Below are positions 54,501 to 61,165 of a stretch of DNA of 64,000 nucleotides, one piece after another (the first letter of the stretch is position 1; each line of letters begins with the position of its first letter). Both the position numbers and the translations under genes were made by a program. The notes beneath the pieces were generated by a model. It searched no databases. It was given only the letters and a program-made list of their open reading frames with translations, and was not told the origin of the DNA. The stretch is from Poseidonocella sedimentorum (GTDB taxonomy: Bacteria > Pseudomonadota > Alphaproteobacteria > Rhodobacterales > Rhodobacteraceae): the NCBI RefSeq assembly GCF_900116005.1, contig NZ_FOYI01000004.1:186001-250000 (forward strand), in the 5' to 3' direction.

Positions 54501-54853
54501 CCTGCCAGATCACCAACAACAAGTTCATCGGCAAGGGCCAGTCGGCGCTCGTGGAACTGCGCCAGACCGACCTCAACGACACGATCCGGCTGCGCTTCGA
54601 GCGGGTGTTCTTCAACCACAACTACTGCCTCCACGCCGGGCCCGGGGACGCGGCGGACAGTGACGCGACCGTGATCCTCACCGGCTCGGCCGGGGTCGTC
54701 ATGGGCAATCAGGTCAAGGCGCAGGAGCGCTTCATCCCCTCGATCAACATGCGCAACATGACCGGCACAATGGTCGGCAACATCACCAGCGCAGGCTTCG
54801 CCCAGGACCCGAATTTCCCGGTCAACGAGGCCGATTTCAACCGTCAGATCTGA
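51503..54853 (+). CDS. large beta-helix fibre protein (DUF6519-type N-terminus), receptor-binding candidate
   Basis: 1,116 residues from ATG 51503, with GGAGGGGG just upstream. Residues 1 to about 450 resemble the DUF6519 family found in eCIS loci (TIDISRKTFDPARN, LDVWQRDVTALQDATILDPAIPVDTFARRQTVWQVK region). From about 465, just after a CCC triplet, a right-handed parallel beta-helix runs to about 1080 with repeated G-N-x-I and V-x-G-N turns (VSGNEISMA, ITRNLIEV, VTGNSLRDV, ISGNEIDAS). The organisation suits a carbohydrate- or surface-binding particle appendage. Longest gene of the locus; 57 bp gap before it. Confidence 0.82.
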   Translation: MTIDISRKTFDPARNTAWTTTMQGRVATDAPVNEDRTLVDRRLRALMTDLIGRCGYPAAWPTSFEITVAGGALFVGPGRYYVDGHVAEFFGAEARIFDPVLSEARRDGPVAFDAQPYRPGAAPDAPEGGRHLIYLDVWQRDVTALQDATILDPAIPVDTFARRQTVWQVKSFGPLPEGVDCATPDDDIPGWPELIAPSGARLTTRADPAQAASDPCLLPPGAAFRGIDNRSYLYCLHDFDEDGTPLMKFSRSHGVIATRILSQPQGDVLEVVEVAKDDFLRFNPGDWVEITDEARVLAEQPGTMARVLSVDDPANTITLEDPLPAGALRLDGAGPDVDASLQPILRRWDQSGQIRDHDGALIVDLDAPGASGLIPAPADGTFIALEDGVEAALDIAPTGEAPRINDCWTFVARYADNSVEALDAAPPQDTHHHRCRLALVEADDGEWLGPVLSDCRDPIDLGGACCCTVVVSPGEDIQAAIDSLPDDFGGCVCLKPGLHEIREALRIETPNIVLRGESRGVTVRRLGGGTVLRLTGAVGIDIDKIAFEHRPEDGANTTGSGLVEMQLCAGVRLTGCVLRAPDEAGSVGVLLSGCSEVALLDSRFAGVAIGVAMLSRCDEITVEGNAMTLGGPQIPGQFGITARGATGPVHLRQNRIAGALTGISVNDDPTGANRGSLAAGSTVSGNEISMALQPVTGDGAARFFGIDSGAGDTVIDANRLYLAGGARVAIRYSGTGGKITRNLIEVDLNADDDGENTGIFIGPEEDTPHLTRQITVTGNSLRDVTAGIVAREVTDIQISGNEIDASPGRTILPGIMLDGATRPRVTDNSIREAWGGIFATGGRLLHCAGNTITDCAFGIVAATETQPTIAQNALTNIAMFGALTLLTVAQTKLSGNRFGNVGWSGGAACAIGGIMVLGDWEVEGNEILNTGLPLDGAPNGSAVAGIRGALILESRIDANTVTYSNIADLPDGREDRALQLQGLLEISIPVSDRRLAFGFPCQITNNKFIGKGQSALVELRQTDLNDTIRLRFERVFFNHNYCLHAGPGDAADSDATVILTGSAGVVMGNQVKAQERFIPSINMRNMTGTMVGNITSAGFAQDPNFPVNEADFNRQI

Positions 54854-54873
54854 GACCCGAAAGGAATGCCGCC

Positions 54874-55359
54874 ATGAGCGTGACCAAACTTATCCGAGAC
54901 CGGACCAAGATCCTCGACGGGCTCGATGCCCGGTTCAAGGAGGTCCCGACCGCCAAGACGCTTCAGGCCCGCCTCGGCGCCGTAAACGACCAGCAGGAAG
55001 CGCGCATCGCCGCGCGGATCAAGACGCTGGAGACGGAGAAGGCCACGGCACTGGCGCGGTATGATGCGGCGATCAAATCCGAACAGAGCGCACTGGCCGA
55101 GCTCAAACAGGCGCGCATCGACCTGACCAGGATCGCGCCCGGAAAGGCGAGCTCCGGGAAAACGACCGGCAAGACCACGACCAAGGCAAAAGCCACCACA
55201 AAGGCCAAGACCGCGACAAAGGCAGCCACCAAAACCGCCACGAAGGCCTCCACGCGCGCGCCCACCCAAACCAAGCTGACCCGCGCAAAAGCCGCGACCC
55301 GCAGCACCGGCAAAGCCACCACCAAACCGGGCGCGCGCACCCGGACGCCCAAGGGCTGA
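54874..55359 (+). CDS. coiled-coil protein with histone-H1-like Lys/Thr/Ala tail
   Basis: 161 residues. Residues 1-90 are helical and likely coiled coil (KTLQARLGAVNDQQEARIAARIKTLETEKATALARYDAAIKSEQSALAELKQARIDL region). From 92 to the end the sequence is almost only Lys, Thr, Ala, Arg and Ser (repeats such as TTKAKATTKAKTATKAATK), like histone H1 or AlgP tails. Last gene of the operon, 20 bp after the fibre gene. No eCIS family is recognised; binding to nucleic acid, envelope polyanions or an acidic partner is possible. Confidence 0.75.
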   Translation: MSVTKLIRDRTKILDGLDARFKEVPTAKTLQARLGAVNDQQEARIAARIKTLETEKATALARYDAAIKSEQSALAELKQARIDLTRIAPGKASSGKTTGKTTTKAKATTKAKTATKAATKTATKASTRAPTQTKLTRAKAATRSTGKATTKPGARTRTPKG

Positions 55360-55381
55360 GCCGCTCTCGCGCCGTATCGGG

Positions 55382-55431
55382 GCCCCCAGGGTCGGGTTTT
55401 CCCGACCTTCCGGGGGGCGCGCGCAGTTTTT
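55382..55431 (+). terminator. compound hairpin terminator at the end of the eCIS operon
   Basis: An inner 7-bp stem GGTCGGG/CCCGACC with a TTTT loop (55390-55407) lies inside an outer 6-bp GCCCCC/GGGGGC stem (55382-55387 with 55413-55418). Five T residues follow at 55427-55431. Confidence 0.7.
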
Positions 55432-55500
55432 GCTTAACAGCGCGGCAGGGCGCGGCCTAAGGTCCGTTTACCTTTGGTTAACGGTGTTTGGAATTTTGAA

Positions 55501-56709
55501 ATGAGAGATTTTTTGCGGGCGGCGCAAGCGACGGCCCTGGGGGTTTTCCTATGTGTCGGGGGCGCGGCGCAGGCGGATTTGGCGGATCTCGACGCGGAGC
55601 GCGAGGCGGCGTTTCAGGCGGTCTATGCCGCCCCCGGGGATCCGGCCGCGATGATGCGCTATGCCCGCGCGGCAATCGCGATGCGCGATATCGAACCGGC
55701 CGTGGCGACGCTTGAGCGTCTGCTCGACATCGCGCCCGCCCACGTGGCCGCGCGCACCGAGCTCGCCGTCGCCTATTTCGCTCTCGGCAGCAACGAGATC
55801 GCCGCGCATCACTTCCGCATCGTCCGCGCAGCCCCCGGCCAGAGCGCGGCAGCGCAGGCCGAGATCGACGACTACCTCGCCCGGATCGCCCGGCGCGGCG
55901 CGCGCGATCAGCTCTCCGGAAGCGTCGGGCTCGGGGTCTCGGCGGTGGGCGGCGAGGACGGCATCGGCGGCGCGCTCCAGCTCGACCTGCGCTGGCTGCG
56001 CGATCTCGGTGGCGCCAACGCCAACCACTGGCAGACCGACCTGCTCGCCCGCGCCACACGTTCGGGCGCGGACACTGCATCCGGTGGCGCGGTGCTGGCG
56101 CTGCGCACGGGCCCGGTCCTGAGCCTCGACGGTCTGGCCTATGGCGCGAAGCTCCGGCCCTACGTGGCGGCGGATTTCAGCCGCGACGGCGATGGCGAGG
56201 ACGAGACCGCCCTGCGCCTCGGCCTGCTCTACATGAACGCCCACAGCGCGCGGCTCACGAGTTTCGCCGATCTCAACATCGGCCGCGTCGCCGGCGAGGA
56301 TGACGCGCGAAGCTGGTCGGCTCTGGCCGGGATCACGTTCCGCCCGACCGCCCGCACGGCCCTGCGCCTCACCCTCCGCCGCAGCCACGCGGAGCGGGAC
56401 GACGCCGCGAGCAGCCGCTTGACCACCGGCGCCCGCGCCGCGCTCGACCACAGCCTCTCGCTGGGATCCGGGCCCGGCGCGCGCCCGGTCCGGCTCACCG
56501 GTTTTGTGCAGCTCGACCAGATCGACTATTTCGAAACACCGGGCGGGCGCGAGGATCGCCTCAGCGCCGCCGGCCTCTCGGTCCGGACCCCGCTCCGGGG
56601 CGATCTCTTCGTGGAGGCCAGCGCGCGGCGCGTGGAGCGCGACTCCAGCCTTTCCGCTCATGACGACATAACGCCGGTCTTCGGCCTGCTGATCGGGAGG
56701 ACGTTCTGA
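55501..56709 (+). CDS. TPR-repeat outer-membrane beta-barrel protein (Slam/DUF560-like)
   Basis: 402 residues from ATG 55501. A signal peptide (cleavage near AQA-D) is followed by TPR-like helices (residues about 35-135, AVATLERLLDIAPAHVAARTELAVAYFALG). A C-terminal beta-barrel of alternating strands runs from about 145 and ends in Phe (LIGRTF), the mark of outer-membrane insertion. The architecture resembles surface lipoprotein assembly modifiers, though family membership is not certain. Its stop overlaps the FecR gene start by one base, so the two are coupled. Confidence 0.75.
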   Translation: MRDFLRAAQATALGVFLCVGGAAQADLADLDAEREAAFQAVYAAPGDPAAMMRYARAAIAMRDIEPAVATLERLLDIAPAHVAARTELAVAYFALGSNEIAAHHFRIVRAAPGQSAAAQAEIDDYLARIARRGARDQLSGSVGLGVSAVGGEDGIGGALQLDLRWLRDLGGANANHWQTDLLARATRSGADTASGGAVLALRTGPVLSLDGLAYGAKLRPYVAADFSRDGDGEDETALRLGLLYMNAHSARLTSFADLNIGRVAGEDDARSWSALAGITFRPTARTALRLTLRRSHAERDDAASSRLTTGARAALDHSLSLGSGPGARPVRLTGFVQLDQIDYFETPGGREDRLSAAGLSVRTPLRGDLFVEASARRVERDSSLSAHDDITPVFGLLIGRTF

Positions 56710-57620
56710 TGATCGCCCAATGCCTCACCCGCCTGACCCGGTCCCTCGGCCTCGCGCTCTGTCTCGCCAGCCCCCTCGCGGCGCAGGACATCGGCAAGGT
56801 CGCCTCCCAGACCCCGAGCCTGCGCGGGGCGCCCCCCGGGGCCACGGCGCGCGCGCTCTCTCCCGGTGCCGGGGTCGTGGCCGACGAGACGATCACAACC
56901 TCCGCAACCGGGCGCGGCCAGCTGCTCTTTCGCGACGAGACAACGCTGAGCATCGCGCCCTCGACCGAGATCGTGCTCGACCGGTTCGTCTATGATCCCG
57001 CGCGCGGCAGCGGCGCGGTGGGGCTGACGCTCGCGCGCGGCGCGCTGCGCTTCATCGGCGGCAAGGCCACGCGGGCGCAACCGGCCGAAATCACCACGCC
57101 CACCGCCACCATCGGCATCCGCGGCAGCTCGGCGCTGGTCTTCATCGAGGACGGGCGCAGCACCGCGATCTTCATCGCCGGCGACCAGCTATGCCTCACC
57201 CCGGCCGCAGCGCCCGCGCATTGCACCAACCGGCGCGGCGGGGTGCTCGACGAGACCGGCTATCGCGGCACGGTCAGCCCGACGGCGCTGGCCCGGGCGT
57301 TGGCGCGGATCGACGGCGCGCCGGTGGTCGGCGCAGCCCCCCCGGCCGGAGCGGCGACGGGCACGGGCATCGCGGGGCTCGCCCCTCCAGGCGGCGCGCC
57401 GCTGTCCAGCAAGGGCGAGCGCTACGATCTGGATGCGTTCGACGAGGGCATTCTGCGCCGGGAGCTTGAGGTCCTGCTGCCCAATGGTGCCGGTGCGGGG
57501 GCGATGGACGGCCCCGAGGACGGGCCGTCGGAGGGCTACACCAACACCTGTACTCCCGACTTTGTGGACGAGTTCTTCGGCGGAAATCTCTCGGATTGCC
57601 TCGCCGAAATGGGCGGTTAG
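56709..57620 (+). CDS. FecR domain-containing periplasmic protein
   Basis: 303 residues with a signal peptide (cleavage near LAAQ). The FecR/FecR-like domain spans about 45-165 (GAGVVADETITTSATGRGQLLFRDETTLSIAPSTEIVLDRFVYDP region, then TPTATIGIRGSSALV). The C-terminal 120 residues are Gly/Ala/Pro-rich with a Cys pair near the end (NTCTPDF, SDCLAEMG). No sigma factor or TonB receptor lies beside it, so it is not a FecR/FecI signalling protein; such FecR proteins often accompany CHASE2 cyclases and beta-barrel proteins. Confidence 0.88.
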   Translation: MIAQCLTRLTRSLGLALCLASPLAAQDIGKVASQTPSLRGAPPGATARALSPGAGVVADETITTSATGRGQLLFRDETTLSIAPSTEIVLDRFVYDPARGSGAVGLTLARGALRFIGGKATRAQPAEITTPTATIGIRGSSALVFIEDGRSTAIFIAGDQLCLTPAAAPAHCTNRRGGVLDETGYRGTVSPTALARALARIDGAPVVGAAPPAGAATGTGIAGLAPPGGAPLSSKGERYDLDAFDEGILRRELEVLLPNGAGAGAMDGPEDGPSEGYTNTCTPDFVDEFFGGNLSDCLAEMGG

Positions 57621-59878
57621 CGTTTGGCCTGCGCGCGGTTGCTGCCATCCCAATCGGCGGGGGGCGGGGCCGCGCGGTGGCGCGCGATCCGGGCGAGGTA
57701 CTCTGCCGCGAGGGGCGCGAGCGGCCGGCCCTCCAACGCCTCGGCCGAGAGCCCGCGCCACGCGGCCTCCGCCCCATCCCAGTCGCGCGCGACATAGGCC
57801 GCGCGGGCCTCGGCCACCGCCTGCGCCAGCCGTTCGGCCTCGGGGCTTCTACGCAGCACCGCATGGACCGGCTGCGCCGCGCTCCGCCCCTTCACCGCGA
57901 TCCGGTCAAGCTCCACCGCGATCAGTGTATCGGGCATCCCGGCGAGGCTCTCGGGGCCGACGCAAGAGCGCGTGCCGTACAGCCGGGTGAGCCCTTCGAG
58001 CCGTGCTGCGAGCGTCACGCTGTCGCCGACGCAGGTATAGGAGAGCCGGTCGCGCGAGCCCATGAGCCCGACGGAGGCGGGCCCGGTGTTGACCCCGATG
58101 GCGATGTCGAGCGCGGGCAGGCCCTGGGCCATGAGCGTGTCGTTGATCCGGGCCAGGGCATCCTCCAGCGCGCCAATCGCCCCGAGCGCGCGGGCGCGGT
58201 GATCGGGCTGCGGCAGCGGCGCGTTCCAGAAGGCCATGACCGCGTCGCCCATGAACTTGTCGATGGTCGCGCCGGTGGCGACAAGCGCATCGCTCACCGC
58301 CGAGAGATAGGTGTTCACAAGGCGCAACACATCGGCGGGCGGCATGGCTTCGGTGAGGGCCGAAAAGCCGCGAATATCGACAAAGAGCACGGTCAGCTCG
58401 CGCTCCGCGCCCTGCGGCGTCAGGCTGGCCTCCGGGTCTTCGGCGATCTGGTCCACAAGGCCCGGCGGCAGGAAATAGGCAAAGCGCGCGCGCACCCGGC
58501 GCCGGGCGCGATCCTTGGCGGCGAAGCCGAGCGCCGCGCCGGGCAGGAAGATCGCGACGGCGGTGAGCGCGGGAAACAGCGGATCGAGCAGGAGCCGCGC
58601 GCCGGCGAAGGCCCAGAGGCTCCCGCCGATGGCGGCGCCGGCGGTGCCGAGCAGGAGCCCGAGGGCAAGGAGCGGCCGGCCAGCCACGAGCGCGAGCGTG
58701 ACCAGAAGACCCGCGAGCAGGATCGCCGCGACCTCGGCCCCGCGCGCCCAGTCGGGACGGCGCAGGAACGCTCCGGCGGCGATTTGTTCGATGATCTCCG
58801 CATGGACGATCACGCCGGGAACGCGGGCGCCGAGCGCGGTGCTGCGCAGATCGCCAAGGCCCGTCGCCGAGGCCCCCACCAGCACGATCCGGCCCTCAAG
58901 GCGCGGGGTGATGGCGGCGTCGGGCGCGGGCGCTTGCAGCAGATCGGCAGCTGAGGTGAGGCGCGCATCGCGGTGGCCGGCGAGGTAGAGACGGAGCTGC
59001 CCATCGGGCAAAAGCGGGATCTCGGCCGCCCCGACCCGCAGCGCCACCGCCGCGACCGCCGCACCGCCCGCACCTTCGCCGGAGGCCTCGCTGGTGCGCA
59101 GCACATAGCCGCCGGCGCCCTGCGCCACGCGCAAAAGCTCCGCCGAGAACGCCGGGACAAGCACACCGCCCAGATCCGCGACCATGGGCACGGCGCGCAG
59201 GGTGTCGTCTCCGCCTGCCCCGAGGCTGATCAGACCGATCCCGGACGCGGCCTCGCCAAGCGCCGGCAACAGCGGCAGGGCGGCGGGAAAGCGCGTGAGC
59301 GCGGCGCCGGCTGTCTCACCCGTCACCGCAATTCCGGCCTTGGGCCGCGGGGGCGCACCCGCCTCGACCGGCCCTGACGATCCGGCCAGCCCGAGCACGC
59401 TCGGACCCGCGGCGATGGCGCGGGCAAGGCGCGCGTCATTGTCCGGCGGCGGCGGGCTCGGCAGGGGCAGAGGCGCGGCGGGGGAGAGATCCGGGCCGGG
59501 GCGTTCCACGCGGCCGGTCCGGTCGGGCTCGGCAAAGAGCATGTCGAAGCCGACCGCGACCGCGCCATGGGCAAAGAGCTTGTCCGCAAGCGCCGCGAGA
59601 TATGTCCGGGGCCAGGGCCATTGGCCATAGAGCGCGAGGGCGCGGTCGTCGATGTCGATGACATGCACCGGGGCGCCGGGGTCATAGGGCCGGGGCGCGG
59701 CGCGTTGGTAGCTGTCGAAGACCGCCTCGCGCGCGCGATCCGCCAGCGGCCAGCCCGCCCCGCAGAGGAGCACCGCGGCGAGGGTCAGCGCGGCCCCGAG
59801 CGCCGCTGTCAGCCGGGCGACCGAGACGCCGCCCCGCAAGGCCCGCCACGACCGGCGCTCCGGGCCGAGGGGCGGCAA
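57617..59878 (-). CDS. CHASE2 domain adenylate/guanylate cyclase
   Basis: 753 residues. Signal anchor at about 20-45, extracytoplasmic CHASE2 sensor (45-370; VHVIDIDDRALALYGQWPWPR), three membrane helices (about 380-455), then a class III cyclase domain (about 490-670). The metal-binding Asp501 (LFVDIRGFS) and Asp545 (FMGDAVMAF) and the substrate Lys541 are present. At the transition-state position usually occupied by Asn in GDxVNLAxR, this protein has Thr622 (GDSVTLAAR), with Arg626 kept. A TPR-like tail follows. Its 3' end overlaps that of the fecR gene by 4 bp (convergent). Confidence 0.92.
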   Translation of the reverse strand: MPPLGPERRSWRALRGGVSVARLTAALGAALTLAAVLLCGAGWPLADRAREAVFDSYQRAAPRPYDPGAPVHVIDIDDRALALYGQWPWPRTYLAALADKLFAHGAVAVGFDMLFAEPDRTGRVERPGPDLSPAAPLPLPSPPPPDNDARLARAIAAGPSVLGLAGSSGPVEAGAPPRPKAGIAVTGETAGAALTRFPAALPLLPALGEAASGIGLISLGAGGDDTLRAVPMVADLGGVLVPAFSAELLRVAQGAGGYVLRTSEASGEGAGGAAVAAVALRVGAAEIPLLPDGQLRLYLAGHRDARLTSAADLLQAPAPDAAITPRLEGRIVLVGASATGLGDLRSTALGARVPGVIVHAEIIEQIAAGAFLRRPDWARGAEVAAILLAGLLVTLALVAGRPLLALGLLLGTAGAAIGGSLWAFAGARLLLDPLFPALTAVAIFLPGAALGFAAKDRARRRVRARFAYFLPPGLVDQIAEDPEASLTPQGAERELTVLFVDIRGFSALTEAMPPADVLRLVNTYLSAVSDALVATGATIDKFMGDAVMAFWNAPLPQPDHRARALGAIGALEDALARINDTLMAQGLPALDIAIGVNTGPASVGLMGSRDRLSYTCVGDSVTLAARLEGLTRLYGTRSCVGPESLAGMPDTLIAVELDRIAVKGRSAAQPVHAVLRRSPEAERLAQAVAEARAAYVARDWDGAEAAWRGLSAEALEGRPLAPLAAEYLARIARHRAAPPPADWDGSNRAQAKR

Positions 59879-59880
59879 AC

Positions 59881-60609
59881 CTAGCCCGCCTGTTCGAATT
59901 CGGGAGCGGGGCTCGGCGAGGTGGGCGGCGGATCCTGCGGCGGCGGGCAGGGCAGCGGCACCGAATTGGCGACCTTGCGCGCGAGATCCTCGCCGAAGAG
60001 CGCGATCATCGCGTTGCTCAGAGGAACCGAGCGCGCCATCGTCCGGTGCAGGGCGGCGCTGTCGAAGCTGATGTAGTCGCTCCCTGCCGGGACCCAGACC
60101 GAGGCCGAGGACAGCCCGCCCTTGAGGAACACCAGTTCGCCGGCAAAGGCCGGCCCTTCGGCCGAATAGCGCTGGCCCTGTTTCTCGATCTCGAAGCGGG
60201 GCGACTGGATGTAGAAAAGCCGCTCGACCGGTGCGCCCTCATCGATCAATTGCGCCTGCGCCTCGGCCCGATGCCAGCGCGCATGGCGGACCACGCGGCG
60301 AAACTGGCCCGGGCGCAGGGTGGGAAAGGCGGCAAAGAGCGCCTTCTCGCGATCGGACATGCTCAGCGTCGTCCGCTCAAGGACAATCAGCACGATCAGC
60401 AGAAGATTGATCGCCGTCAGGAACCCATTGGTCAGGATCGAATGCAGGATCGGATTGGGCTGAAGCGTGTAAAAGGCAATGTCGCAGGCCATCCCGATCA
60501 CCACCAGCGCCCGCAAGACCAACTCATCCCGGACCAGAAAGCCCGCCGCCTTGAACAGAAGGCCGGCAAACAGGACAACGGCAAGGCCTTGATCAATACT
60601 CATCAGCAA
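59881..60609 (-). CDS. membrane protein with Popeye/cyclic-nucleotide-binding-like domain
   Basis: 242 residues. Three N-terminal membrane helices (about 8-28, 33-50, 58-77) are followed by a beta-roll-like domain of the Popeye/cNMP-binding type: PTLRPGQFRRVVRHARWHRAEAQAQLIDEGAPVERLFYIQS, then FEIEKQGQRYSAEGPAFAGELVFLKGG. The last 25 residues are Pro/Ser-rich. It lies 2 bp upstream of the cyclase on the same strand, so a cAMP-responsive partner is a natural inference. Popeye proteins are cAMP effectors in animals and occur sporadically in bacteria. Confidence 0.75.
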   Translation of the reverse strand: MLMSIDQGLAVVLFAGLLFKAAGFLVRDELVLRALVVIGMACDIAFYTLQPNPILHSILTNGFLTAINLLLIVLIVLERTTLSMSDREKALFAAFPTLRPGQFRRVVRHARWHRAEAQAQLIDEGAPVERLFYIQSPRFEIEKQGQRYSAEGPAFAGELVFLKGGLSSASVWVPAGSDYISFDSAALHRTMARSVPLSNAMIALFGEDLARKVANSVPLPCPPPQDPPPTSPSPAPEFEQAG

Positions 60610-60748
60610 TCCTCAACACACGGCGGACGCAGTAATCCCTGCGCAGGGCGGCGGCCTGAGGGGAAATTCCGCACACGGGGAGTCCAGTGCCCGCGCGGCC
60701 TCCGCCCAATCTGTCCTTAGGTGGAAAGCTGTGTCGAATCAACATCTA

Positions 60749-60775
60749 CGGCCCGCGCGTGTGGTGCGCGGGCCG
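60749..60775 (-). terminator. hairpin downstream of the ABM monooxygenase gene
   Basis: A perfect 10-bp GC stem (60749-60758 with 60766-60775, loop of 7) begins 9 bases after the stop of the minus-strand gene at 60784. Only a weak T-containing sequence follows on that strand. Confidence 0.5.
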
Positions 60776-60783
60776 GGGCCGGA

Positions 60784-61095
60784 TCAGCTCAGCTCAATCA
60801 CCGAGCCGAAGATCTCAAGCTCGGGCGGGCCGAGATAGAGATCGCCTGAGCTGCGCGCGCCCCGATGCGCGGCGCGGAAGGCCTCGGAAGTGGTCCAGGC
60901 GGTGAAGCTGGCCTCATCGGCCCAGGTGGTGTGCGAGGCATAGAGCACGTGGTCGTCGCGCTCGGGGCCCTTGAGCAGATGGAAGGCGATGAAGCCGGGC
61001 ACTTGCTTGAGATGGCTGTCGCGGCTGCGCCAGACCTCTTCGAAGGTCTCGACGGCTTCGGGGCGGACTTTGAACCGGTTCATCGTCAGATACAT
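60784..61095 (-). CDS. antibiotic biosynthesis monooxygenase (ABM)-fold protein, HmoA/IsdG-like
   Basis: 103 residues with the dimeric alpha-beta-barrel ABM pattern: MNRFKVRPEAVETFEEVWRSRD, then VPGFIAFHLLKGPERDDHVLYASHTTWADEASFTAWTTSEAFRAAH region with the conserved W-x2-F-x2-W. Members include heme-degrading monooxygenases of the HmoA/IsdG type; the heme-ligating His cannot be assigned with certainty. Divergent from pth with 70 bp between. Confidence 0.82.
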   Translation of the reverse strand: MYLTMNRFKVRPEAVETFEEVWRSRDSHLKQVPGFIAFHLLKGPERDDHVLYASHTTWADEASFTAWTTSEAFRAAHRGARSSGDLYLGPPELEIFGSVIELS

Positions 61096-61165
61096 CGGGC
61101 ACTCCTTGTCGTACTGCGGGCGATGGGGCTATGTCTGGCTGGAACTGGCTGGACCGGAGGCAGGT

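Larger units (their letters stand above)
30959..55359 (+). other. extracellular contractile injection system (eCIS) locus
   Basis: Nineteen genes on one strand with stop/start overlaps or gaps under 60 bp encode the parts of a contractile phage-tail-like particle: sheath, tube, terminator, AAA+ ATPase, tube adaptor, LysM-like protein, hub, spike, PAAR-like tip, gp25, two wedge proteins, fibre candidates and a DUF4157 protein. Phage head, DNA packaging, integration and lysis genes are absent, as are T6SS TssJLM and ClpV. This is the pattern of free or cell-lysis-released eCIS particles such as Afp, PVC and MACs. The region ends with a hairpin at 55382. Confidence 0.92.

Noticed and set aside
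30959-55359. Interpretation as a contractile-tailed prophage
   Set aside because: No capsid, portal, terminase, integrase, repressor or lysis gene; the AAA+ ATPase, DUF4255 cap and DUF4157 protein are eCIS hallmarks.
30959-55359. Interpretation as a type VI secretion system
   Set aside because: TssJ, TssL, TssM and ClpV are absent; hub and spike are separate gpD/gpV genes, and the sheath is one protein rather than TssB/TssC.
56709-57620. FecR as part of an iron-signalling FecI/FecR/FecA system
   Set aside because: No ECF sigma factor or TonB-dependent receptor is adjacent, and the protein has an N-terminal signal peptide rather than the cytoplasmic anti-sigma region.
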